Of a DNA stretch of 64,000 bases, positions 49,101-61,100 are shown one piece after another. Both the position numbers and the translations under genes were made by a program. A model generated the notes under the pieces. It was given only the letters and a program-made list of their open reading frames with translations, was not told the origin of the DNA and did not search any database. This DNA is from Syngnathus acus. Lineage: Eukaryota; Chordata; Actinopteri; Syngnathiformes; Syngnathidae. Numbering within the stretch: position 1 is the first letter of the stretch; each line of letters begins with the position of its first letter. The stretch lies in the NCBI RefSeq assembly GCF_901709675.1, contig NC_051101.1:7954501-8018500 (forward strand), written 5' to 3'.

Positions 49101-52100
49101 CATTTTAGCTTTCAATGTGATAGCACAAAATTGATTCACCTGGCAAGAAGCAAAAAGAGCTACTTGGTATATTTGTAAGCTGAAAGAAGTCAAGTCATTT
49201 TTTTTCTTAACAATATGTTCTATGCAGTCTACACACAATTATTTTTATTATTATTAGGTTTGTGAAATGTGAATTAAGTGATAAATATATGTAACCTGTT
49301 AGCATATTGACCGTGTTACCTGCTGTCGCTTTTCGAATTCCAGTTTAATGGGGGATTTGATGCAGTTGCAGGTGTCCTGATAAGTCTGTTTGAGTGCCAA
49401 CTCCATCAGGTGCTTATGGTATGCCCCTGCCATGTTCCCACACATGAAAATGATGATATTGGCCAAAATCTGAAAAATCAGGACATAAGCAAATGTCAGT
49501 GTTCTTTAACATTGTGTTATCAATAGTTTGTGGTTTATTTAGATTTTATCAGATAATGTCAGGAAAGTATTTTTTTTCTCTCACTTGTATACTACCAGTT
49601 CAAATTTATCATACTGTTGTATAAGTACATTTTTCAACATTTGAGATTTCCCGTTAAATGCCAGTGGTGGTTTTAAAATGGCTTCACCAGCTGTGCATTT
49701 ACTGGCACTCATCATACTGTAGCCATAAAATGTTTTACTGCATCACCATTAACATAGAATGTATGGAAAATCTGATTCATTGTTTTATAAATGCTATGGA
49801 CATCAATCAGGCATTGTAAGGTTTTCCTTTCTTCAATGAGAGAAGATAAATCATAGTCTTAAATAGGCCTTCGCAATGAAATTTAACGAGCATTGCAAAG
49901 TTACGATGGCAGTGTTGTAGTTCATGTCTCTAAACACAACCTGGTGGGATTTTCGAGAACATAATAGCTGACCTTAGTGAGACAGGTTGTTCATACTGAG
50001 CTGCTACGCCCGATCTGAAATCTTTAACACTTTAACGTTAATTAAAAAAAAAAGTCTCATTCTCTATAAACCCAAACTGTGAACCTCTGTGTTAATATTT
50101 GTGGGAGAAGAAGGAATGTCACAAAAATCTAAGGGTTTTCATTTTGCATTAGTAGGACAAGCTGGTAAAAAAAAAACATTTGGCGTTTTTGGGACAGTTC
50201 AAGATTATCTCAATCTGCTTAGTATAAATTTAGTTGACCTGCAAAATGAAAATGTCCAATGTATCACTCCAACTGTAGATCTGTAGAAATATTGCTTTTT
50301 AAAAACAGGATAGGAGCAAAACATTAAAATACAAGAATATTTTTGCCGATATTTTCACACCTGCTATTTTGTATTGTCGATATATGACTGTAAGCCTTAC
50401 CTGCCATACGACTGGTTCCAAATGAGCAGCTGTAGTGGACAGACATACACTCAACACAGCAGTGTGCGAGGCAGAGGTGAGAACACTGGCGATGATGGCA
50501 TCCCGCATGGAGAATGGCAGCATCGTGTAAACCACAAAAACAATAAACAAAAAGAACGACACCTGTGGAGAGAGATATGTTTATTAAGAAATCAACCGTG
50601 TCATACTGACCTGATGTGAAAACATTATGTGCTTAAAGCCATTAAAGAAATTTCAAGCAGGCATTTGGGGGTAAAACCGTTACTGTCATTTTGAATATAT
50701 TTTTAAAAGCACTCCCCTGGCCACGGCACAGTTGCTTTACGCTAGACTTGGGCTGGGTACCAAAATAGGGCTCTCTGTCTGCTATAACCACAGTCACGAA
50801 AAATGTCAGCTCAGGCCATTTCACTAGCTCTTATCGGAGATGGATTCCTTGATTTCTTTTTCTCTCCTGGGGTTTAAATTGATCTTGACTGATACATAGG
50901 GGGGCTGAGAAAATAATGTATAATTATAATCCCAAATAAAATGATGGGGGCTTAACAGGGGCTACACAGAATTCTGATGGCACTATAAACCCCCCCCGCC
51001 CCCCTTAAGCGTTGGTGTAGTGCCATCCCTGTCTTTTAGATATGCTGAAATAACTCCATACACAGCTCATGGTGTTCCATGGTAGGCCACTGTGCTTTTG
51101 CATAATTCACTTACCGTATTTTCCGGACTATAAAGCGCACCTAAAAACCTACAATTTTCTCAAAAGCCGACAGTGCGCCTTATAGTCCGGTGCGCCTTAT
51201 ATATGGACCAAATTCCTAAATTTAAACTGGCCTGAAGCATTGTGTCACGAAATCAATCATAAGTGGCCCGCTGAAGACAATGAATCATGAATCAAAAAGA
51301 CTATGGATCATTATTTTGTGATTATAACGTAATTTGTTGCGTCTGAAGTTGAAATAAAAAAGATAAAATGGAGAATGATTTGATTTGGGTTAAAAATCTG
51401 ACATGATGCATTAATGGTGCGCCTTATAGTCCGGTGCGCGTTATATAAGGATAAAGTTTGAAAATGGGCCATTCATTGAAGGTGCGCCTTATAGTCCGGT
51501 GCGCCTTATAGTCCGGAAAATACGGTACTCATAATAGAATTTAGACAACCTCACAATAGTTTAATTACTTTCCACTGTGTTACAGTCAATGATATACTGT
51601 TACCATTTGAATAACTTATGTATCAAAAGTATCAATGTTTCAACATTGATCTGTAAATCACTAGTGAATATATGTGCAGCTCATGAGAATAGTCTCAGGG
51701 TAGACATAAATGCAAAGGCTTGACCCTCATATGTGGAACAATAAAAAAAAGTTCTTGGGCAAAATTTTAAAAAGCGCCAAAATGTGGCATCAAAAAAGAA
51801 AACAGTTAAGTGATTCATGCTGTGCACAAGTTGGCCCATATAAACATCAGTAGCTTTGACAGCTTACCTAACCTCCCTTGACTCGCTGCAGGAAACAGGA
51901 CAGTCAGCACTTTTACCCCAAACCTGGCACCTCTAATGTAGCATGGCAAGTGCTTTGCATTTTTACATTACGGGAGCTCCCATCACACACATTGCACTAC
52001 TCTTTAATCCCCCCCTCCTGGCGCACGGGTGAGGAAGCTCATCTGATGGCGAGCATGAGAGAAAGAGGTCAGTGTTCTCTTGGGCTGTAGAGATGTGCCA

Positions 52101-55100
52101 AGTAACCTTTCGCTGGTCAGGGGCAGCCAGATTGGTAGAGGGTGGAAAAGCAGTGTAGACAAATTGGAAATGAAACAAATAGCATATACTGTACATAGGT
52201 CACGTTTCTAACTAACCTAAGTACACATTTATCCATTCAATTTGTATGCTGTTTATTCTCGGGGCTGTGGGTGAGCTGGAGCCAACACTCTGGAATTTTC
52301 ACCTGCCAGTCGCAGGCTATGTAACACTAACCAAACATTTATTTTCACAATTTAAAAATAAAAAAAAAATCCACAGTATAGCAGCACCATAAAAAGTTAT
52401 ATAAAGGGGGTTTACTGTGACTGATTTACTGCGCATTGAACAGGGGGGAAAAAGTTTCCATTCCAAAGTGTTACGCATGCAAAAGTTACTTTTACTCTTG
52501 ATCATTCCCATTTTTGCCACAAACTGACAATACTGTTTTTCTTCACTGCATAGGGAACAATTTCAAAGTGCCTCAAAAGAAAACAATCTTACTGTAACCA
52601 AGGTAACAAAAACCTTCCAATCATAAATGGTTTGTTAAAGCTGCAGTAAATGAGGTTCCAGGTACGTTTTTTTCTTTTTTTCATGTACTTATTCTATTTT
52701 GACCATGACATTGGGTCTTGGAAATAAATTTAGCTTCTAACACCACTAACAGGAATGGATAGCAAATGGATTCACCCGCAGGATGATGCTCTTGTCAAGC
52801 TGAATATCTGACCATTACATGAACAGTGCCATGACAACGACAAGAAAAAACACAGAATCCACATTGACGTAAGTGACCAAACTCGCAATGAAAGAGTCCG
52901 GAAAAAACAGTCACTTGAACCGCTTTGATTCTCAGACAAGATCTCTAATCAAGAATAGAACAATTTTCATAGAATGGAAAATTAGTGAGATACAGATGTG
53001 GAGAAAAGCAGAGAGAAACACAACAAGGGTAGTGACTTTAAGGTAAAAAGCAAGGGATCATGTGATCAGTAGGAGGAGGAGGAGGAGGAGGACACAGTGC
53101 TTCTTTCTGTCATCTTGATACGAGGTCAACATTGCCCTAAATTAGTTGAGTGACCGGCTGTGGTGTTTTTGCAGAGAGGCAAATGCTTTTCTCATATCAT
53201 TTAGGCAGAAAAGCTTGAAATCCCAGAGCGGAAAAATATATTCATGGCAAATCGGTGTTGAGTAAAAGCAAAAAGACAAAAAAAAGACAAAAGATTTGTA
53301 ACAACTAATTACCTAAAAGAAAAATAAAGCTCAGTTGAACATATGGACGGTGGTTTCGATGTCTGAACAACGCATGCATTAACTCACTTCACATTTCATG
53401 GAAAGTCTATTACTGTTGCTTCCAATTATCATCTGCCTCAACAGTATAAGTATGTCGATAATTTGCTTCATGTGGAATACTTGTTATCCTAAATGCACCC
53501 TCTGATATCCATTGCCCCTAACTGGATCAAGGAACTGGTAGTTAATGGAAGGGATGTCAGGATAAAGATACCCGCCTATGTTTCCTTCATACCGAGACTC
53601 CATGCGATAACGAAATTGTGAGAATTTTCCTTCAGTGTGGCTAAAGCGAGCACAAAAGAATCTTCTCAGACAATTATGTTAAGGCTTTCCAAGAGTTAGG
53701 CAACAGTGCTGCTACCAGCTCATGAATCAAATCTCCCTAATACCACAGCGGGTTCATAAAACAAATTATGGAGATGGGGTGTCCGATTACATCGAGCTTT
53801 TAGTCTGTCTGGGATCTGCTTAAAGGCTTGATTTGCAATGCAAGCATCTGCAACATGCTCTGTTATTTCACCCCACCCAAAAAGATACTTTAATCGCATA
53901 CTAAACACATTACATTAAAATACACATTATAGAGGTGCACAGTTTGCATCTTGTCTAATCAGACTGGCCTATACAACTACATAGGCGCTATTTATGCAGC
54001 ACTTGCACCTGCATGTTGCTTAAGGCGGTTAAGTGCGCCCGCGCACACACACGCACGCTTGCACACACACGCATGCACACACACACACACACACACACGT
54101 GCAACTACATAGGCTCTATTTATGCAGTACTTGCACCTGCATGGTGCTTACGGAGGTTAAGCGCGCGCACGCGCACACACACACACAGTTCCACATTCAA
54201 GGCAAAGATAACCATGTGCAGCACAAATCATCTCAGAAGAAGTGATTAAAAAAACATGATCCTCTTTATTTTTGCTGATTTTTCTATCATCATAACTTGC
54301 ATCATCTCACCACCACAAATTGCAATCTTTCAGAGTGCTGATCTCTCAAAGTCAATGAGTTGACTCATTGCTATTGATAACTCAAGTCAAGTATTTTTGA
54401 AGAGGTCACTATATTCAAAGCCCAATAAAAGAAGCATTAGTGTGGTGTATAACGAGTCTGAAGGCAAGTGATTGCCAAGATTTTAGGCTTTTTTTTTTTT
54501 TTTTTAAACAAACTGCAAATTTTGGCTTTTTAAAAAAAAATAAGCTGTAAGTTTTACATTTACAGGCATTTAGCTACACACAAATTGCATAATGGATTGA
54601 TTGAAGGGGTCAAGTGAGTCGCAAAGGACACGTTGCCCTTGAATACTGATGGTGATCCACACAGCACAGGTCATTGGTAAATTTCCATCATTTACATGCA
54701 AACGAGGGATGCAAAATTTCAATAGAAACAAAATCTGCCGGGCGCCAGTGGACTCATCCTTGCTTCCTCCTCCCCTACAGCTTAGCACTCCTTTATCAGT
54801 TCTAACCTTATTTCCTACCGGCCCATGATTGTATCGGAGGTATGAGGCACCACTGCATTTGTTTCCTTCATAAACTGACGTTTGCATTATGAGTGCATGT
54901 ATATTGACGGAAGCATGTATAGCACCACAAGAAAACTGGATGAGACTTGATACCCAGGCAGACTCTGATTGCGTTAATTCACCACTGCCAAAGTAATATG
55001 GTGCCCTTAAAGCCTCTATGCCACTGAGTAGTGAGCAATTATGAATGTTATTGAAGGCAGTGCATGTTGCGTTCTCGTCAGGGTTCATTGAAGGTTGCAA

Positions 55101-58100
55101 ATTTTCAAAGTTCAGAGTTGTGCTCACAATGCTAGCAGAAGACAAAACGAATATGTTTGGAATTATACACGCTCCTGCATGAGGGACAGGAAGGATGATA
55201 GATGGGAAACAGATGAGGCAAGGCACAGATATTCCTCAGTGAGGGGCAAAAGCTGGACCACACAGATAAGCCCTTCTCCCTAGCATTTACAAACAGAGGG
55301 GGCTTTGTGGGGACTGGATAAGCGTTCAATTGATTTCAGGTTGGGAAATGGAGACTGAAATGTATACAAACCAAACCTGGCATACTGAGAATAAGAAATG
55401 CAACTTTGAGCCTCCTGTTTATCAACCTAAATAACACCGTTTTTTTTACAACAGACCATGTCCGTGATAAATTGCATTTTCAAAATATGAAAATGTCAGC
55501 GTTTCATAAACACTGGTGCGTGCCTGTGGTGCTGTGCAAATGTACTTGGGCACATTTTGGAAACTGTGTGTGGAAAACTGAACGTTTAAGCACAAGATGG
55601 TAAGTAATGAGTGCATTAGTTTCCATCTTTCAAGATGCTCAAAAGTAAGAAAATGCATGTAATGAGGGTGTAATGGATGTCAAGTCAGGAGTGTGAGTCA
55701 ACAAGCCAATCTGGCCAGATACATGCTAATTAACGTGGATGCTGCAGTCGGAGTGCACTAATGGCATAATGGGCTGATATTTTCAGTGAGTGGGAGAAGG
55801 ATGAATAGAATGACGTGCAGATCGGTGCACCTTAAAATTCTGCTTTGTGCCAAATGAGTCCACGTTGGGCATTTGTATTCATAGGCACTGATGAATGTTA
55901 CTTGTACTGCTGAAAGTCTTTTGTACTGCAAACACATCATTCAATGTTCGCTGGAAGTTTCATCAATACAAAATCACTTATTGTGGAGATGGAGGCAACG
56001 TTTTATGTGCCTTCTCTAAAAAATACTCCAGGCGGACACTGAGCACTTCGCTTATATGTACAAACCACCTATTACCCCATTCGGCTAACCACGTGTGACA
56101 TAATGCCAACAAAGTGAGCTCATATGTTTATTTCACTTTCAGTCACAAGTCATGCAGAAACAATGTCAAGCTGTATCAAATATCTGCAAGCCATCTGTCA
56201 GAAATCTGATTTCGGTCATCAACGGTTGTCAATTTAGATTGCAAAGACATAAATGATCTTATCTAACAACACAGGACTGGAATCTGACTACACAAAAGCG
56301 CTCAAATGTTCAAGATGTCCTTTCTGTGGCTTAAGCATCTAAGAGGGGGCTAAGGCAAACAATGAATGGGGAAGAGGAGCATTACAAATAGTAAAGGAAG
56401 TTAGTACTGAAATACTGCGATAGGCGATTAAGTGTGACGTAGGCTCACTTTTCTCAAAGCTCTTCACAAAAGGGCTTTTGGCAAGCAAGACTTCTCCCGG
56501 CAGGGCTTTCAAAAGAATTCAAGTTTAAGACACTTCTGTGCTGGCCTCATTTTCAAACCCGAAAGCTATGTTTAGTTATTTATACTGTCTATGAATAAAT
56601 CACAGAATGCCTCACATACGTTTACACAAGAGGTAAATTGACCAAAAAATATCTTTCTCGGGCTTACCTGGTCCCATGGACAGACGATTCCACCGGAAAA
56701 CATAAAGAGGTAACCCATTGCGACCAAGCAGGCCCAGATGACAAGGGAGAACACCCGAAGAAGCTTCTTGAAAATAGATTCAATGCAGACCAAAACAAAT
56801 ACAGCCAGGAAGATGGCCAACGCTGTGGGCACAGTGATCACAAAGGCCACATGGTCCTCAACGTTCTGGAATGACAAGAGTTAGAAAACAAAATCATTGG
56901 TGATCTTGCATCAGGAGCAAGAGCTGCAACAGGATTTTCTTAGAATTTTTAGAAATTTAGAACCGTTAGCTTGGATCAAATGCAAGCTAAGTCAACGTAA
57001 AAGGTAAGTACAGCACATTCCTTTTCGTTATTAGATAGCAGCACATAGACTTTGGCTAAAGTTGACTTGCGACTGCGCCTTGGTGTGTTTTCATGCAGAA
57101 TGATTAGCTATGACAAAGTATTCACACCTTGATGTATAACAGATGTATTGGACACAGAAGGTTAAGAAAGAAGAATATTGATGTCAATGAAAATTCTAAA
57201 AATCTTGAGGGCATTTTTCTCAAGCGAGGCATCAAGAAAATAACACTTAAGAAATGTAGAAATTGACACATCTCAAGGGGACGCGAGACAGCCAGCTTGC
57301 TAAGCCTCTTTTCTTGATTCCCACTTCAATTTTCCGACTAAATGAACAACCAGAGGGGGGTGTGAGTCACCCTCTGAGGCACCAAATAGCCCATCAAGGA
57401 AAAGAAAAAGTGTTTCAGTACTTTAATCTGATTTGCTAAATGTAATCTATGTCAACTAATAACATGAAATAAAAGACCATTGACTTTAATCTCTGAACAC
57501 AATATTTCCAAAAGGTTTGATTTATGAAGGTCAAACAAGGTTAAATGAGTACTTGCACTAAAATAAATTACATGTCCATATGGTAATTATGTTTAAAAAA
57601 AAATTACGATTTTACCATGACAAATGACTTGCGTTGTTTTTTTCTTTTATTTTCACACAATTGGAAGGACATGGTTGTGGTCCGCATAATGTGCATGCAT
57701 GTGCTCTAATTTGGATGGATCAGACTTTCTTTAATGCACATACATAACTGAACACTAATTTACATATGCTGTAAATCAGACATGGACTTCTTTGATGAAT
57801 CTTTTTTAAAAGAGGGCATCTTCAAAAGTTGAACATATACTACTGTACATCCATTATGGATTTGAGGCTGCTTTTCTTTTCCTGAACTACACTTAAGATT
57901 TGAAGGTGCTTATAAAAATTGCAGGACCTTTTGTTTCAATGTGACAGTAACAAGGATGTCAGTGTAGAGTGAGAATGCTTAGTGAAGAAGGTCATATAGT
58001 CTTCTTCGGGAATGTGACACCAGGGGAGAACAAATTAAAGGATATTGATCATTAGCTCAATATGTCACATGGCTACTGTTGCATTTGTATGTAGAGACAC

Positions 58101-61100
58101 ACTGGTCGAAGAAACAATATTGGCGCTCTCCAGGCTGGGTGTTGATCCCTACTTTTCTCTTTGGAAGGATATTCATTTTGCTGACATCTCAGATCGATGG
58201 TGTGATCCGTAATGAGTCTGTATACACCACTTATGAAGTTGATGCTTTGCAAGGCAATATTTAATTCAGAATGGAACCAACTTTTTGTGGCAAAAGCCCC
58301 TGTCATTCCTGACTTGTGTGTGTGAGTCTGTGTCTCCGACAAACTGATTGTTACAGCACAGTATAGATTGGAGATGCATCAAGCAGAGTGACAATTTGGT
58401 AGCAAAATGTCGATCTAAACCTTACGCCTGCTCAGACCATGTCTAAATACTGGCCCAAGGTTGACCAATAGTCGAATGTGATTTTGTTGAATTTGCTCGG
58501 GGTACGGGCGACCGATACTTGTCATTTAAGAAGAATTGAATGAGATGCTCGGAATAGTGGCAATTTAAACACTCCCACAGTGTCGCAGCCCACCCACTTG
58601 CTGATCTGCCACTCCATGAAATGACCATAAATGGTCTGCACTGGACTTACTTGCTTCACGAAAAGAGTGTCCTGAGTGTACTATGTATTGTATCAACATT
58701 TTAATTTTATTACTAGTGCTCAACAGTTTTACATGCGTCATCTATGAAGATCATTATTTATAGATTCTGTTCAACGGTAGAGGTTCCACTTTTGAATTAA
58801 TATTTTACATGTTCTCGTCACAAATACTTTCATCTCTTTAATCCGACATTTATTGCAAGGCATTTAGATTTTTCCTTCACTACCCCCAGCCCCGTCTTCC
58901 CTGTCTTTCCTCATGTAAGCAGGCAACGCAGTGGGACGGGAGAAGATGTGTGTGGTTGTGAAGAGAGTCGGTCTCGCTCAGAGCCGAGCTCCGGAACAGA
59001 ACAGGATTTAGGTCAGTCAGCTCACAGGAAGGGGGGGTGGCATCAGGATACGAATGAAAGAGAGACAGAAATATAAGGAGGTTAAAGAAGACAGAAGCAC
59101 AAAATGCACAGAAATAGAGGAGGAAGGAGAATGAAATGAGGGTGGAGCTAAAGGTCACGCCAATCTCGCACCGAGCCAGAGTAAAAAGGCAGGATGTGGG
59201 GCAGGAAGGCTAGAGATGCTTGTGCGCATTCAAGGCAGAAATCCATTGTTTTTAGAATTTCTTTGTTGTTTATTTATTTAACAAATTTCAGTTATGCAAT
59301 TTCTTTGTTACAATTCAAACTTCCGACTCTGCTTAATTTACAAAACTCATAGCTTTTTAACAGCGGGTTCATATGTAGTGCTAGCAGCGTCAGACACATT
59401 ACTCACCACACCAATTGTGGCTCAAGTGCTGAGTCAGACGCGTCCCCCAGATGAATATACCATCATGGGCAAAACCACAAGTCTCATTACAAATGTCTGA
59501 AAAAATGTTGTCAAAAAGCATTCAGCCATCATTAAAACATGTCAGCAAAATATTGTCTGACTTGATGTTTTTGCCTGTTCTTATCAATAGGCAATTTGCT
59601 GACTAAACAGACATAGTAATAGATTCGATGCATATCATCAGCAATGGAAGTTGCTGAGGTCAACATGTGTTTGCATTTGGCAAACCATGCAAATCATTTC
59701 CCCATACTTGATTTAGAGTTTGGATAATGTTTGGTATGTTTAGATTATTATGCAAATCTGCAGTTCTCAGTGACATTGCTGTGAGGCTCTTTTGCTGTAT
59801 TAGAATAATCCCTCCATCAAAGCAGAATCATCTGGCAGACTAGGAGAGGTTCTCAATTGGTGAAATATGGTAAACGATGAGATTATGCTTCCATAATCCC
59901 CTCAAGATGTGTTTTTCATTTTTTGCCTTGTTAAAGATCATTGGTTATCTGTTGAATAGAATTTCTTCAGTGCAAGACAGAAAAAGTCAAAATGCAAGAA
60001 ACAAACATTTACCCAAACGATTTAAACTTTTTATATTTTAAAAAAGTGGTGTTCTTTGTTTTGGTGTTTTATTTTGTAACAACTAATAATGTAATGTAGA
60101 TAAAATGTCTCTGAAAACTTCTCAATTTTGATCCATTCACCTGAATTTTATATTCAATAAAAACGGACGAAATCCTTCATCGTTTTAGACTTTATACTGT
60201 GCCCCATTTTTATTTCCCAGAGGGTCTTTGCTTCTTCACTGCATTGAATTTGTCAGCCTTTCCAAGCGGAGATAACCGTGTCAAAATATTGAGAGCTAGA
60301 AAGCACCACTGCCTTTCTGTAGTTCGGTCAACCGTGAGCTCAAACAATAACCAAGCCCCTCACTTTTATCCAACCCTCTCTTCACATTAGTGCTGCTGTG
60401 TAGATGACATGCTAGGGATGTGTGTATGTGTTACCCGGTGTGTATAGGAGCAATATGGAGTATGTTTTGTGTTTTTGACTTGTGTGTCCCTTTTGGTAAC
60501 CCTCATGTTGAGCTTACTGGGTTTTTTTTTTTTTAATTCTCTGTGAACCCACACGTGAAGATTCTCCCATTGACACAGTTTAACCTTTGTGGGAATACCC
60601 AAAATAAACTACTATGTTGTTCAGCAACATTTAAAGTGTAGATGTTTCTTACTCTGCATGTTTGATAACATTTGCATAACACATGCATGAATGTAGAACT
60701 TACCAGTCCTGATGCAAAGAACACGGTCAGCAGAGCCAAGCAAGCTCCCATCACTATGAGCAGCAGAAACACAATCAGTGGATGCTGCTGGCTCATACAG
60801 TAGTATGACTCGTACAACCAGTCCCGGGATCTGTTCGTCCTCTCCTGACCGCTCTTTTCCCCCTCACCAGACTCCCCAGCCCGGTCCAGGAGGTAGCGCT
60901 TCCTCCTTATTGCCTCTTGCCACATGGATCTTGGTGCCGAAAAGGGAGAAGTGTCAGGGACGTCTGAGGTAATAGTTTCCACTTCAGATGTAGAACAGTT
61001 GCTGTGTTCTACTTTTCTCCTGCTAATGCTCCTTCTGGGGATCCTGATGTGGGCGCTCCTAATGTCCTGTGGAACCTGGGGGACCTGGCTACCCTCCCTT

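Larger units (their letters stand above)
50563..56667 (-). other. adcy2 intron 2 (6.1 kb)
   Basis: The largest intron. It holds the inverted-repeat element 51112-51527, a decayed short repeat near 52228-52322, a GGA run at 53071-53092, the duplicated CA block 53974-54190 and an unexplained 218-codon frame at 54570-55226 on the minus strand. Confidence 0.8.

Noticed and set aside
53974-54190. CRISPR-like or satellite array
   Set aside because: There are only two units, each ending in a CA array, in an animal intron; this is a local tandem duplication.
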